A DNA stretch of 64,000 nucleotides. Source: Seriola aureovittata (taxonomy: Eukaryota; Chordata; Actinopteri; Carangiformes; Carangidae). This document shows, in pieces, positions 1-15,091 of the stretch; the first letter of the stretch is position 1, and every line of letters starts with the position of its first letter. The DNA lies in assembly GCF_021018895.1 (NCBI RefSeq), contig NC_079373.1:16797501-16861500 (forward strand), written 5' to 3'. A program made the translations under genes and the position numbers. A model generated the notes under the pieces. The model was not told the origin of the DNA, made no database searches, and worked only from the letters and a program-made list of their open reading frames with translations.

Positions 1-402
1 TGAGATTCCGTGGTGAGAGGCTGCTATGTGAGCGCAGGTGCGACCAGCTGTGCAGGTGTTGGGCTGTTTTATGACTGTTTCACTGTTTTGCTTTAAAACC
101 GCTGACAGATAGAATCCATCGTTGACGCACTGATGCAATTCGATTTGATTATGGGACAGTCAATGTTACAAAATGACACATAAAAAGGTGACAGGCAGAA
201 AAAGGGTTGGATGGAGGACACTGCCCAACACACACTGCTGCTTTGTGTTTGCAATAGAAAATTATCTCATTTTCTCAGATTTATGTTTACCAGCTTGATG
301 TGGCCGGGGGTCTACATGCAACACCAAAAAAACTAGATGCCTGTCCAGAAACTTATCTCCTTAAGCAAAAACTGTAACCATGTCTAATGTTTGCTAATGC
401 AG

Positions 403-403
<1 letters not shown>

Positions 404-456
<53 letters not shown>

Positions 457-505
457 ACACACACACAGACAGACAGACAGACAGACAGACACATGCACAC
501 ACACA
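404..505. repeat. Compound microsatellite (CA)n-(ACAG)n
   Basis: About 48 bp of pure CA repeat is followed by interrupted CA and then six or more ACAG/GACA tetranucleotides. Short ORFs over it on both strands are repeat translations. Confidence 0.97.
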
Positions 506-3500
506 AACTCTGCGAAGCGCACACATTGAAATCCATGATAACAGTGATGTGCCTCGAGACAAAGAAAACAACCACAACACTGCTCTTCCTCTATGAGATG
601 AGAGAAAAATCTACACGGGTGTCAGAGCTCCCTGGGCATTTTAATGATGAATCTGTAAAATCTCTTCATAGCCCGCATCTGTGCAGCAACCCCTGTTGAG
701 CCGCAGTCGCACGGATATTGGCTCTGTTTACATAGTGATTTATTGAACTAAGGAGATTCTTTTCCCCAGGAAATATAACTGTCTATGCTTATGATATCCA
801 GACTGACCGCAGCACAGTGCACATACACTGGAAAAAAAATACTGTTGTAACTTAATATCTAAAACGACAGCCATGATCAAGGCAAGAAAAGTCTTCTTCT
901 GTATCAGTTATGAAGTTAGGAGGAGACGTTTGGTAATTTCATCTCATTTTGGGATTTAACTCTTCAAATATGAACAAATCAACAATTTATACTCGGATTT
1001 ACATGAAATGAATTATTGACTGTATCTTAATGCCTGAAATTAGTGGAAGGGAGTCAAACAAACTCCCTGATCAAAGAGAGAGCCTACCATCCTACTGTAT
1101 GATACTCATTCTGAGCTGACTGAATAATTGCTACAAACAGTGTCAGTCTGCCTCTTTCAGAGTCACTGGTCTATTCATACTGTTCACTGGGACTGTCTTC
1201 CCCTGAAAAACAATGCAGCACCCTGTGGTGTTTCCATGCTGTTCCAAATACTTAATCAGTTCGCGGGGGAAGCTTAGAGACAAGGCACAACAACAGGCAA
1301 TGCATCATGGTACAGGGGACAGAGAGCTAGGGGCTGTTTCATATGACCCTTTGTGAGCACCGCAGCTTATTCATCAGAGCAAAATCAGAGCGGCGCAGAC
1401 AAATACGTCTTATCATCCACCAGATGTATCGCCTCAAGTAGACCCCATTCAAACTCATGTTCATGCATGCCATTATTTTAAAATGTACATCAGGAAGTGC
1501 CGTGCGTACCACTCCAATCTTAGATTGTGTGCAGTCAACTCACTATATGATGCATGCATTACGCTGAAGATGCCTTCCCCTGCATTCACACTGTGCACAG
1601 TGAGGCAGAAAGGTCAGTGATGCGGAATAAAATAGTGTGCCGATGCTCAGCCAATCAGAATAATCACACAGGTTTTTTTTTTTTTCTGTGCCGCAGCAGG
1701 TGTGAGGCGTTGGATGAATACCGTTATCCCTCCATGAACTAATTTCTCCCTCACTTCGACACAGGTACCTCCTGTTAATCATACAGAGGAATTAATGCAG
1801 AGCCATTCAGATAAGAGCATTAGACCACTGTGAAGACTCAATCTTACATTGGCTCATTTTGTGATTTTACAGTTTCCCTGGCCATGGGGGCAATTGAGGA
1901 ATTAATTAATTTGAGGAGAACTGCTGCAATCCCATCTGTGCAGTCCAAAAAAATAAAGCTGCTCATTAGTGTGAATGTGAAATTAACACTGACCTGAACA
2001 TGAACACAAGTATCCCCTGTTTTCACCTGCTTTAGATAAATGACTGTGTGGACCACCATGTGGGGAAAATGCACCATAATACTTTCTTTTAAAGCTCCGC
2101 TTCACCGAGATGCAATCTGACAATTAACAATTACCCAGGACTGCACACCCCTGTGTAGGCAAAGGTCTGTGCCTTCTCATTTTCCAGAGCCACTATGCTC
2201 TTGGTCACAAATTAAATGGCAATGAATGACATTAAGTAGATCCCTTAGCGGAGAGCAAGGAGGAGATAATAAAATCACCTTAATGCTTCCTCACTGTATA
2301 GGGGAGAGAGGGTTAGGGTTAGAGGGTTACATGTTGGATGTAGCCTGCGAACAACAGATTTGATTTTCAGGAGGTTCGACTGCGTCATTTTCTGCTACTT
2401 ACTGTTCTTCTTCTATTTCGCATACTTACAAATATGCAGCAATTCATTTTGAGAACAAAGTAAAACTCAGATCCATAAAGAAACCCAAGGGATGTTTATG
2501 AAACAAGATGGCTCACTGTGATCTATTACCATTGCCTACTCTGGTGATACAAGGAAAATGCTATTGTTTGGTGTTTCACTGTGGAAGAGACAAGACCCAA
2601 TCGTGGAGTTGTGCTGCTCAAAATGAAACAAACTGAGCTCAGTTTACAGAGTGAGACAGAAGTAACAGACCATCTGTTAATAGCTTGGACTAAAATATTC
2701 ATTGCCAAAGAGTCAATACGGTTCTGGAAAACTGCTAAACGCTTAACTTCTAAACTGAAATTGACCTAAGGAATAAAGGGAAACCATTTGCAAAGACAGA
2801 TAACAACAATTCTGTTCCGAGCGACTACGATAGAAAATGTCTGAGCTAAAAATCAAGAACTCTTTCAAAGTGTGTGTTTTACCTTTGACCACCGCCATGG
2901 TAACCTGTGGTACACAGCTAACCGGAGTCTAACCTACAACCTGACCTACACTGGCCCTCCTCAGGTGCAGGTCAGGTTCAGCAGATTGGATCAAGACAGT
3001 ACTTCCACTAACCAATCGACTTCTTGAAAATGTCACCATTCTTATGGGCGGTTGAAATACAGTAAAGGGACATTAAGTGAATACAGTTGCTACTTTTCCT
3101 ATTTGTGTGATCAATAGGACTTTTACAAATAAGAGTCTTTACTGTGATACCATTGTTATTGTGGCTACTTTGATTTCACCCCCTTCACAAGATAACTCAA
3201 AATCTATTGAGTGGTTTACACTAAGAATACTAAAAGCACAATTTTTAATAATATAGTTCTTTCTCAAATCCAATTCCCACCTTTTAAATGTGTAGAAAAT
3301 CTTCTTTGATTAAAGCCAATAACCTGCTTTGTCAGTTATCTAAGACCACTCATATAAGGCATACTGAACCCGCATATCTCAGGCTTACCACGCTGATCCT
3401 GATTCATTATACAGGTCCCAGGTCTGGGGATATCTGATACTTGCCAAGGAGAGAAAAACTTCATTTTCCTGCATGTTTTTTCTTTAAAAAGATGCACATT

Positions 3501-5626
3501 TCAAATGCAGACTATGTCTTAGGCTTAAATTGAAATTTCTGTAGTATCTAATATGTGTTTGAAGTTTGAATCTCAAGCCCACAAGAGTGAGAAAAGGAGG
3601 AAAAAACACACTGGAGAGATAAACTTTTATCTGTCCTTTGGAAAGCACACAGCATCAGCTTACAGGTAATGAATAGTGAGCGCCTACGCTGTCCTCCAAT
3701 CTCCTTTTACTTAAGACTTCTTACAATCTTCTTTCCCTGTTCCCTCTTCTGGAACTTCAGCTCGGCTGTAGTTTTATTTCTTGGTCCAGCCTGTGTCCCT
3801 CATGATGTCCTGTAGCTACTTTTGTACAGTTTTAGTTGTAACTTTTTCCTTCCTATCTGTCCCTTCATACATCCACGCCCGTAATATCTTCCCCTCTCTG
3901 TCCCTCTCTACCCTGACTGACACCATCGATCTAGAGTTGCTGAAGGGAGTCCTTCCTAGCCTGATCTGTACAGTCTGTCATGTGACCACTGAGCTGGCTC
4001 TGTCCCAGGGCCAGCCAGCCATTATGAAGACTGACTGGTCACAGCAGCGCCCACACACTTGGCAGGCTGGCAGAGCTGCCCCCTGTTGCCTCTTTCAAAC
4101 AACTCCCTTCTCTAACAGCAGAACGCCGGCGCCACGTTAAATCAGTGAACTGCCCAGGTGCCCAGACGAGCTGTCCCAGAATCTGGATGGCTGAGAAATT
4201 TCAAAATTAAAAGCCTGTTTACACCTCACTAGGAGTAATGATATTTACTCCTCTTCTGCCTGTGCTCTCCTCTGTCAGAGAGGGAGGGATGTCAGAGACG
4301 CATATGGCCGGAGAAAAGGAGGAGGAGGAGAGGAAAAGGGGATAGAAAAAAGTGTGTGTCTATGAGACAGAGAAAAACAGACAGTTGGAGAACAGCCTGG
4401 CTATTAGGCAAAGCCTTCTGTCACATGAAAACTCCCCCTCCCCTGTGTCCAAGCCCTGTCATCCAAGCCCTCAGTGTGAAGGACGCCCAGACAGACAGCC
4501 CAGAAAACCTGGGCTCCAGACTGTCACAACTCTCATCTCGCCTGATAAAAGTCTCATATGCCTCATCCATCGCTCCCTGCTTCTTCCTCTGCAGAATGTT
4601 AAACACACTAGAATAAAGGACCTCCCTCAGGGTGCAGCATGAAGATCTTCCTCTTGCAGCAAACAAAAAGATTAACATTTATGATCTCTACCGCAAAAGC
4701 AACTTTAAAAGAAAGTGCAAATGCAAATTGTATACTATAATGCAAATGTATAAGTATCAGACTTTGCAGACGGTGCTGCAAAACACTGAAAGTGGTTTTG
4801 GGCTTTATAAGTCTGAGTTGAAATTTGTTTTTGTGTTCCCAAAGAAGCAACGTGGTTAGATGTAACATTGCAAGACAGTGAAGTGAAGTCATGGGGCTTG
4901 ACAGCTCCCCAGTGCTGCCTGACTAATAAACTTTCCTGCGTACTAATGCATCCTGTAAAACATCAGTCATAAAAACCTGCCTTCTCCTGAAGATAACAAA
5001 GCTCCTATCGGAGATTTCATCATCTGGAAACTGGAGGCAATTTCACATTTAAAAAAAAAAAAAAAGTAGTGAGGCATGCCTATCCTTGGGAAATGGATCT
5101 TTATCTGTAATCACAGGTGAATACATAATTTCTAATTAAAACATGCAAATGTGTCTATATGTGGACAACATTCACAAAGATCAAAAGCAGAGATAGTTAA
5201 CGGTTTACAAAATCGACCAAACGACGAAACTCAGACATGCAAACGGGACCCCAATCAGAAAAAGCAATTAATTTTCGTTCACATCCCTCTCTTCACAGAC
5301 TGATGCTGGATTAAGGTGATTTTGTAAAGTGCATGCTAAATCTCCCATTAGAATCCTGGGGCAGTTAAATCCCAACCATCTCCTCATCCCTCTCTCGCCA
5401 ATACTATAAATCTACATGGTGACAGGGCTTGTCGTGAGGCTGCTGAATTAAACATGCCACCCTTTGCACACTCCTCCTTCCTCTCACTGGGAGAATAACT
5501 GAGCAGAGGGACAGACTGTGGGCTGGAGGAGGGAGAGTGCCCTGACAACTGCCCCCACTGACGCTTCAGGCACTTCCTGTGACGTTGTTGCTGCGCTGTG
5601 TCCAGCTGTGAAGAGGAGATGTTCTT

Positions 5627-5627
5627 A

Positions 5628-5660
<33 letters not shown>

Positions 5661-5685
5661 TGAGTGTGTGCGTGCGTGCGTGCCT
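5627..5685. repeat. (TG)n microsatellite with TGCG interruptions
   Basis: Alternating TG with a GAG interruption, ending in a GTGCGTGCGTGCGTGCC block. A smaller related tract lies at about 5850-5883. Confidence 0.95.
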
Positions 5686-5999
5686 GCTAAAGCTGTTTCT
5701 GTGCTGACAATTCATACCTAGAGCCACAGGTTTGATAAGGCACTGATTCATTGCCCCGTGGTTCAGCCTGCCACTATCATCCTCCTACATCTCCACCAAG
5801 CTGAAATCAGACCTGCAATTCCACCTGAAGGGTAACGCACTGTGATGCGCGTGTGTATATGTGCGTGCGTGTGTGTGTGTGTGGTTAAGGGAGGGTAGGT
5901 GAGACAGGTAGGTAGGTTTCTATCTGTTTATAGCAGAGACTGTAAGATTGGAGAGTAGTAGCCTTGTTCTTTCCCTCTTTCCACTAATTATCTTAATCA

Positions 6000-6004
<5 letters not shown>

Positions 6005-6052
<48 letters not shown>
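6005..6052. repeat. (GT)n microsatellite
   Basis: Pure GT dinucleotide run of about 46 bp. Confidence 0.97.
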
Positions 6053-6053
<1 letters not shown>

Positions 6054-6228
6054 CTGTGTTTATGTGTGGTTTTAGAATGAATAATGACTGTTTATACTAA
6101 ACGTGACATCTTTTGAGCACTTTTACTTGTGTGTGCGGGAGCACTACACGCATGATGGGGTGCAAGGCTAAGTCTCCACAGATCCAATATGACAATCTGC
6201 CTTGTGGATAGAACACAGAGAGAGGAAG

Positions 6229-6300
6229 TGTGTGTGTGAGAGAGAGAAAGAGAGGAAGAGAGAGAGCGAGCTGAAGTGAGAGAGAGGGAGGGAGAGCATG
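6229..6300. repeat. GT then GA-rich simple repeat
   Basis: A GTGTGTGTGAGAGAGAGAAA transition into about 60 bp of purine-only GA/GGGA sequence. Confidence 0.85.
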
Positions 6301-8497
6301 TAAAGAGCTACTAGAGGACCTATTTTTCCTGTTTGTAAATGGATATAATTCTCCGACAAGACACAAGACAGGAGAAGAGGGAACATTAATTACGTAGTCC
6401 ACTTTCTGTACAGTGTGTCTTATCAGCCATACTCAAGCTAAATAATGTTATTCTCAAATGTAAACAAAATTCACAACCACCCGCTGACAGCCTACAGCAT
6501 GCAACATGTCCATCACACCATTTAGTTTCCTGAGGTGCTGAATTCATTTGACAGCACTGACAATTGCTGATCATTATAGTCCTGCTGTTAAACATTCAAT
6601 CCAGACCAGCAGGTCAAAAGTACCAAAATAAAAGCAAACCATTGTTTAGATGACGATGTGGCTCACCGTTCATGCAACTATATTTAGTCATACTTGAGGT
6701 GTGGCTCTACAGAAAGCAATGCTGGTCTGTTGGTCCGTCCACCACCTTTAGTCCACTAAAGTTGGTATCACGCCAGCTACTGGATGAATTGTCATGCGCA
6801 GACATTCATAGTCTCCAGAGGATGAACTCCAATGATGTTCGTGATGCCCTGACTTTTTGTGTGGGTGTGTGGTTTTGCATGGATTGCTCTGAGATTTGCT
6901 TCAGACATTCATGAATCCCTGCAGATGAATTCACAAGTCATAACTTTGGTGATGCCTCAACCTTTTCTCTAGAGCTCTCATCAAGTTAAAAATGTAACTT
7001 TCGTATCCATCAGTCCCAACAGCACTTTGTGTCTGGTGCTCATTAGCAAGTGTTGGCATGTTAACATGTTTAATTAAAACGGTAGACATGGTAAACATCT
7101 GCATGCCAGCAATGTCTCTCTCCCCAACTGAGCTCTCTCTCTCTCTCACTTTTCTCTGGCTTCTTTTTGTCTTCTCACAATAATTGCATGTGTGCATAAA
7201 TACGCACTGACATCCAGACAGTACAACACACATGAAACGCACACACTCTCCCAGCAGAAGTATCTGTTTTCAGACGGGGGAAAGTGAGCTGTAATTAACA
7301 CATTTGGATTTATTATTTCTGATACCAATTCCTCGCAGCCTCTCTCACAAACCACAGAGACTTCTGTGACAATGTGATTATGAGATGGGACAGCGAGAGA
7401 AATATGGGTGGGTAATTTACTGAGCAGGTGCAGAGAAAAGGAATTAACAAGACAGGCTCAGGGAAAGTATCGCAGCACATAGAAACGCTGTTCTGTATTC
7501 ATAAATAACGAAGTAGATAATGACACATCAACACATTTTACTATGTGACATTAAAAATGACAAGCTCCGCCTCAATTTACTGTCACTGAGTCAGTAAAGG
7601 AATGCATGACCTGAAAAAGAAAAAAAAACGAGTATGGTTTCTCGGTCTAACTGACTCAGTATGATGTTGAACAGTGAACTACATATTAGATAGCACAAGG
7701 TTATCAGGAAGGGTATTTGTTGGAGCAGATATAACAAAATATGGACCACTGGAAGAGATAAAATGCTCATACGAGAAAGCTTGGTGAAGTTTACCTTCCT
7801 ATTGTTGCTGTCTTGTGCACTGGAGCCTTCTGAAATATTATTTGCCACGCTCTCTTTCATTTTTCATGCTTTTCTCTTCCGTATTACCAACCTGCCCAGA
7901 AAGCTTACTGTAGTTTCCCCCTTCTCAACTCCCTCCCCCTTTTTTTTCTTTTTTTCTCTTTCCTCTTCAGCAGTCACCCCACATCTTACACGCTGGAGTG
8001 GAAATACATCTCTACAGGCTACACCTCATGCTCATCTCGTCTCAGCCTGGTTACACCACACCTGTGCTAAGTTTAATTTCCAACAGTCACTGCTACGTAC
8101 GCCATCCTTTTAATGGTTTCTTTCTTGCCACCATTTTGTTGCATGTCTTTATAACTAGGCAGCTTAAAATGATGTTAAGACACAAATGTCTATTATTTTA
8201 ACTTGCTCAAAGTCCCTCTGGATAATAGCATCAGCCTGATATCTGAAATATGAATGGCAAAGGTTGTCAACCCATTACTTTGTGTTAAATCTAGCCTTTT
8301 TTCATACTTTAAGGCAAAGTTCAACAAATATGAATATTTAAAGAGTCCTGTGGTGCTCCTTGTTAAATTGTTAAATCTCTCTCTTTCAATGTCAGCAGAA
8401 CAAAACTGACAATCATTCCTTTTCTCAAGGTATAAAGACTCCGTGCTGACACTGATCTCTGGAAAAAAAAAACCCCAAAAACCACTTCAGTTCAGAC

Positions 8498-8546
8498 AAA
8501 CACACACACACTCACACTCACACACACTCACACACACTCACACGCG
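8498..8546. repeat. Imperfect (CA)n with CT interruptions
   Basis: ACACACACACTCACACTCAC pattern, repeated with regularly spaced CT interruptions, indicating an old tract. Confidence 0.9.
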
Positions 8547-9420
8547 CAGGATACAATATGTGTGCAAGTACAAACACACGTTTGCACACATACAACAAAA
8601 ACAGCAGCAGAACGGCAAGGAAAGGTATGTGGGACAGAGATGTATTTTACACACTTGGATTAACAATCCATTATTCATAGGCATTACAGGCTCAGAGCAT
8701 CAACACAAACACAGTCCTAACCCGATTCTGCTGCACTATAGCCTTGAATGCATCACAGACACTTAACGCCGACTCTCTGCTCTCTGGGATTACAGACAAC
8801 ACGCAGCACTCGGCACAGCTCTCATACCTATCTACACAGCAGATCAATATGGAAGCACTCTTAAGGCTCTGGTCAAAGCTCTATACATTGTGTCCCTGGC
8901 CCTCCCAGGACTATACTTTAGGAAATGAACTACTAAAAAAGCCAGTGGCAGTACAACTGCAACTCTTATGAAATTCAAAATTCTGAAAGACATCAAACTT
9001 ATCAGCTGGAAATCCCACTGCAGTCAACTTCAATATCAAAAGAGGGAGTTTCTGTTTGAAAATGCATTCATACCTGTCATGTCTGTCTCGCAAAAAAACA
9101 TTTTTACCTGTCTGGTCTTTTTCGCGTCTTGACAGCCAATATACAGTCATGATTCATACTCATCACTTGAACAGGATATTCAATTAGACAGCTTCCATTT
9201 CCCCACTTGCTCTTTGAACCATCGTGTTGCACTGGAAGGTACAGATGGAATCTAGAGGCTCCCACATGCAAAGTAAAATAGATGGGTAGTGCTAAAGCAA
9301 CCCCAACTCTGAATCAGAGGCATTTTTTGTAGGTAAATTAGCTCATTTGTATTCAGGAGAAGTTTCAGGAGAAACAAATAACTGCCATTAGTCATCACAG
9401 AAGACAAAGTTAACTGAAAT

Positions 9421-9422
<2 letters not shown>

Positions 9423-9461
<39 letters not shown>
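9423..9461. repeat. (AC)n microsatellite
   Basis: Pure AC run of about 38 bp. Confidence 0.97.
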
Positions 9462-9463
<2 letters not shown>

Positions 9464-9880
9464 TACACTTATCTTCTTATTTTTTCTCTTTAGCACCTCT
9501 GCACACACCTTATTCCCTACTCTTCCAAAAAGTGTTTGATGTCAGCCATGCTCCATAAAACACATGTGCACATGTGGCCACGCACACAGACACACTCAAA
9601 TGAATGACTATTTAAAAAACTGGAGGAATGTTGCGCATGTGGCATGAATTATGCATGCATATAGTCCCTTATCATCTAAATGCATGTCTGTCTATTTGTC
9701 AGTTTGGTTCGTGTGTGCTTTGCATTCATTTGGGACCTCAGATCCAGCCCTTAGGGAATGGTGATGGCCAAGAGACAGAAAATGAGGGGGGGGGGTGTAG
9801 AGGCTGTATCAATGAAGAGGTATTAGTCCATAGATGCATCTAGCTGAAACATTTTTAAGTTATAAAATGAGGGCATGTTG

Positions 9881-9901
9881 ACACACACACACGCACACAC
9901 A

Positions 9902-9991
<90 letters not shown>
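9881..9991. repeat. Long (AC)n microsatellite
   Basis: About 110 bp of AC with only two interruptions near its left end (ACGC, ACTC), then a pure run of about 88 bp ending in an A-tract. Confidence 0.98.
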
Positions 9992-9995
<4 letters not shown>

Positions 9996-12134
9996 AGAGG
10001 AATGGCACAAAGGCAAGAGGCCCTGTGGTGGCTCCTTTTGTTGCACGAGATGTAAATTTTTCATTAGAGGAAATGCCAGCTCCCTCCATGCCCTCGTCTC
10101 TGGGCTCTGTCCTGTGTCCTCTGACCACACTCCCCTGACACCTCCCTACTTCACTCAACCCATCTATTTGACCCATTGAAGGGCGAGCGGCTCAGACAGA
10201 CGGATAAGCTGTGTCCCCAAAGCACCCGCTTTGCTTCACTGTCAGCCTCCCTTTTCCTTGGTTTGTGTGTTCATGCGAACGTACACCGTGATTGAGGGTG
10301 GTCTACAGCCTTCACTCGTTGAAGTGAGTGATTTGCCCCATTGCTCCCTTCTGCCAGCGAGCATGCAATGATGGAAGTTTACAAGTATGGACTTGATACA
10401 ATTCAAAATGGAGGACATAGAGGTACAGTACAGGAAGTGTACACAACTCTTAAGTAGTTGCAAACAGGTCTGCATGGTTTAGATGAATTAGGTAAACACT
10501 TAAAATAGGAACCAGCTGTCAAAAATAGCATCTATCACAAAATGACACACGCCTCCTGGGGAGAAAAAGAAAAGATTTTACAATAGGTGCTATTTCTGAC
10601 TGTTAGTCCCAATTTCCATTGTTTAGATTATATGCCTGGCACTACAAATTGACTTCAAAGGATCAGGAGTTGATGTGTGATGTAGCCACACAATACAATT
10701 TTGGGTTCTTTCATCTAAAATACCAGTGCGGTGTTAGTTAAAAAGCACCCAAGCCATTTACCAAATAAAAAAATGAGTGAACTAGTACGTGGGTGACTGT
10801 GTGTCCATGTGTCTACATGGTGATTCATATAATGATAGTGCAAACTGAGTGTTCCGATTTTGAACCTGAGGGTGGGGGGTGGGGGGCAGCTGAAAACAAG
10901 CTGTAATACTATCTGAGATACTGAAAAACTATCACCATATAAAGTTGACATGGTGAACGTAGCAACAAAGAGAAACATTTGCTCTCATGTGAAGTTGGGT
11001 TTGTGTCAAAAATACCTGACAAATTTAAATCCAACATTCATTCAACTTTTGGCTCCATTTTTGGTCCCCACCAGCTCTCAAAATACAAAAATATCTGGCT
11101 CTCAAAATGCTCCATTGTGTTCACCAGCTTGTCATTTTGTCTGTCTGTTGTTCAGTTGTCTGTCAAACGTGACGCTGATGACAGCAGTGATATGAAACTA
11201 AAACAGTTCAATTGCACGCTGGAAAAGCAAAACAATGAGCTTAAGATGCTAAAAAGCTCTGTTGAGATGAGGGGAGCTGCAGAATTAGTTAATACTTTTC
11301 TGTGAGTTCATCACTACCAGTGACAGTCATGTGATCCATTGTTAATAAAATTCAAGTTCAAAGCTTAAGTTCAAAATAAATACACAACATAACAGATATA
11401 AAGTATTAGTATTAATTAATAAAACAACACTGATGAACTGTAGTGGAAGATCATCAATTACATTGTTAGGTTAACACTAGAAACACCACTGTACATCACA
11501 TATGTCAGAACAGGGAAGGAAATACAGACAAAATTTGCCTGCTTGCTTGCTCGTGTGTGTGTGTGTGTGTGTGCGTTCTGGGCCATGCATGCATGATAAA
11601 GTAACAGAGCAGGGGACAGAGGCTCCTGAGATGCAGCGGAGACGTGAGTGATTGGAGCAATGAATAGGGGGGGACCTTGCATTGTAATTAGAAGTGCTCC
11701 CCAGTGGGCTTTACCATTTTAGTGTGATTACACATGTGATTTATATGCTCAGAATGCCTCCATCACTCTTGCTAAGCAAACTTGCCAAATGTTGCAAAGC
11801 TCTTCCTTATTCAGATGTTTTTTCTTCTTGTGGATTTACTGATCATGAAGTGATTTTGACTAATGCTGAGCTGAGAAACTCACCTTGTTAGAAGCTATTT
11901 TTGTTTAGTTTCTGTCTAAATGAAAGTTACTGTAACTGTCAACTGAAGTTTCAACTTTCCTTGCATCACTGTTATTTTTTCCCATTTTATTTCCATCATT
12001 TGTTATGTATGCATTTTGCTGTTTTTCAACCATTCTCCCCTATACCCTTGTATAATTTTTTTTTAAAACAGTAGGCCCTGGGGTTTCTTAGTTCTTATTT
12101 CTTCCGCCATCTGTTTTAATAATTTCTATCTTCA

Positions 12135-12159
12135 AAAAAAAAAAAAAAAAAAAAAAAAA
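12135..12159. repeat. Poly(A) tract
   Basis: About 24 consecutive A residues followed by CCCC, in AT-rich DNA. No retroposed body with target duplications was recognised next to it. Confidence 0.9.
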
Positions 12160-13470
12160 CCCCATATAGATAAACAAGCACATTTTCAAAAAGAATATCA
12201 AGCAGGAACTGGGAACAAAGTTAGCGAGTGTAATACATTCACACAGACATGCTCTGTAAAATCCACACTTAATTCATTATTTCGTTCCTCTGTGCATTTA
12301 TGCACCTATGCATTCATGTATTTATCCAGAAGTTTGACATGCGTTGCATAAGACTATACTATTATCCTTTGTTTTGTTTTTTTCTTCTTTTAAATGTCTC
12401 TCATATAAAACTCTTAGTTCTTGCACTATATTCAAAACATTGATTGCCTGGTATCAAAAGCTTCTAACCACTATACAAATAGATAATCTCGCACTTCCAA
12501 TAGGCCTATAGCTGCCCCAAATCATATAGACAAGATGGAAATGGTGTGAGTTCATGCATTGTTTTTTGAAAATCTGTCTGAATAAAAAAAGTCAATGACT
12601 TGAATTGCAATGGGAAATTGGCCAATCAATGATGACAAACAAGTGCTGAGCAGTTTTTTTTTTTCCTATTTTCCCTGGAAATGTCTCCTCTTTAAAGGCC
12701 CTTCGTCTTCATTGCGATGCTTTATATGGTCAGAGTGACAGGATACGAAAAAACAAGAGAAGGCTGATGGTGGGAGGCAAAGACAACAGCGAGCTGCATC
12801 TCAGAAAAGAACTCACTTAAAGCTGACACCGTTTCCAAAAATACTCACTCACTGCTTTTGGATGTTAAGCTATACAAAAGTTGACTGATAATACCTGATA
12901 TAACCTAATAATTTAAATTCCTCCGGTAGTGAAAGAGAAAAAGTCAAAATATCAAGGAAAGTCAAGCTTGATGTTTTTACTGTTCTTATGTTGCTGTAAA
13001 ATGTTAATGTTGGTGCAAATATGTCGCTTATAAGACAATCGGAGGTGCTCTGCATCAGCTGACTTTGTGAATCTGAGAACAGTGACTGTCTTGAATTCAC
13101 ACAGATACTCCTGTTGTTACAATCATACAGATAAGGGAGAAAAACATTGGAAAGCTCCTTTGAGGGTGTATCCCAATGACTCCCTCTTGGTGGCGAAAAG
13201 TCCAAAAGTCCCAAGTTAAAACCCTTAAGATATAGAATCCAAAAGAGAAATACTCCTACATGTCTACTGAAAACAAATCTTCTAAAGTCCCAACACAAGA
13301 ACATATTTAAATCTACTGAGTAGAATTCCTTAGCGTGTCACTCTTTTTTTTCTCATTGACTGCCTCATTGTCTTTGCATCTATTTCTCTCTCATGCACCA
13401 TATCTCATGAGACAACATAAAAGTGCCTTTTTGGAATTAAAACGCTATTGCAGCAACCTCCCCATCCTTC

Positions 13471-13471
<1 letters not shown>

Positions 13472-13523
<52 letters not shown>
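13472..13523. repeat. (TG)n microsatellite
   Basis: About 44 bp of pure TG ending in a TATGTGTG interruption. Confidence 0.97.
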
Positions 13524-15045
13524 CAGACAGTCAGAGACAGTCAAAGATGCTCTCCTCCTGTAAAGATCAGTGACTCTGGTGACTATTGATGTGCTGTGGC
13601 TCTGTGAGATCACTGAGGGCTCAGACTGCAAAATGTGAGGGCAAATGAATGGCGGGCCTCCAGAAAGAAATATTATTAATTCAATAGTTGCTTTTAATTA
13701 TCTCTATTCAAATTAAATTTACAGAATGGAGACACAAAATATCATAATACACCATAAAATGCTAGACTATCTTATATGACAACATAAGGCATATTATTTT
13801 CTGTATGTATGATATACATGATGAACATATGATTTTCAAAGAGGCTGACTTGCCAATTAGGATGGATGGATGTTAACAGACGCAAATAAAAGAGACAAAC
13901 ATGCTGGAACAGGGGTTGCAAGGGAAGGTACGGGGGTTAAAGCTGTGGAATGAAAAGTGAAATTTGCAGTGCATCGCATTTGAGGCAGAAAGGTGCGATG
14001 TTTGGGCTGAGGGGAGTAAAGCAAGATTTATATTCAGAGGAGGACAAATCTTGGCAGGCATGGGGTACCTGTGTTAAGAGGCTTGAGGAGAGGCGGGGAT
14101 TGTATTGATGAGGAAGTCCAGGAAAGATGCGTGTGGGTGCAGGATTGTGCTCCTGTGGGGATGCTCTGTCTATGGCAGCGATATGGGGCTCAGACAGCGG
14201 ATTAGTGTTTCTGCTCCATAATCAATTTGCTGTCTGGATCCCATTGCACATAACCCTAAACATCCACTCCTCACTTGATCCTCGCTTCCTCCTTCTGCTC
14301 CCTTTTTCTCCCTCCACCAATTTCACTTAATTTCTCTTTCTTCCTGTTCACCCCTTTGTTTGCTTCACCTTCAAACCCTAATTTGTCTCTATCGCTCAAC
14401 CAATATAATAAACTCAGCATAAAGCCGTCCACAATATACCTTCCTTGTTTCCTTTTTTTCTACTAACCTCTCCAAACCTTCTTTTCTCCTCGTATTTCTC
14501 TCCAAAATGTGTGTAATTTTCCACGAGCCACAGCGGACTCTGCACCCACTGCATGTTAGAGCAATGTGAGGGACGTCTGAGTAATTATATCAGGGAGTAT
14601 GATCGTGCGTGTGTGTGTGAGAGAGTGTACAGACATGTAGAGGTTAACCTTGGCCAAGGACAAACTATTAGCTCCATTTCACCCTTGGGTCCAAGCTTGC
14701 TGCCATCTGCTCCGGAGCTTAGGGGTCAAAATACTGGTTGACCAATCAATAATACATTACATGTTGGCACCGAGAGCCAGCCCTGGTTATGACTTTCTTT
14801 GCTTATTAAAAGTAAGGCACTCCGGAGTGGAAATATATTACATTTCCCAGAAGCGAGCAATGTCACAATATAAATAGTACTAGGTGAAATTAAAAATTAA
14901 ATTCCTGTTTGCAGAAAACAAGCACATTGTCCATCAAAAGTGAGGCTTTTTATATTCAGCCTTCATTTTAAATAAAGTCTCAGAGAAAATAAGGTTCTTT
15001 TCTCTAAGGATAGATGTGCTGACATTTGCTGAAGGTGTCTGAGTC

Positions 15046-15048
<3 letters not shown>

Positions 15049-15091
<43 letters not shown>

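Noticed and set aside
2308..2330. Telomere-like GGGTTAGGGTTAG
   Set aside because: Only about two degenerate units, too short for an interstitial telomeric array.
3781..4140. 119-residue plus-strand ORF with a hydrophobic start
   Set aside because: It begins at TTG, not ATG, has no recognisable domain and no clear splice context or partner exon.
9823..10176. ORFs of 75-117 residues over the CA repeat on both strands (also at 387-699, 15380-15772 and others)
   Set aside because: They are translations of dinucleotide repeats (poly Thr-His or Cys-Val) and run open because the repeat has no stop codon.
14260..14400. Lys/Glu-rich minus-strand frame that could be a TRIM44 C-terminus
   Set aside because: The frame is open because the strand is purine-rich. 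No acceptor with a pyrimidine tract precedes it in a suitable phase.
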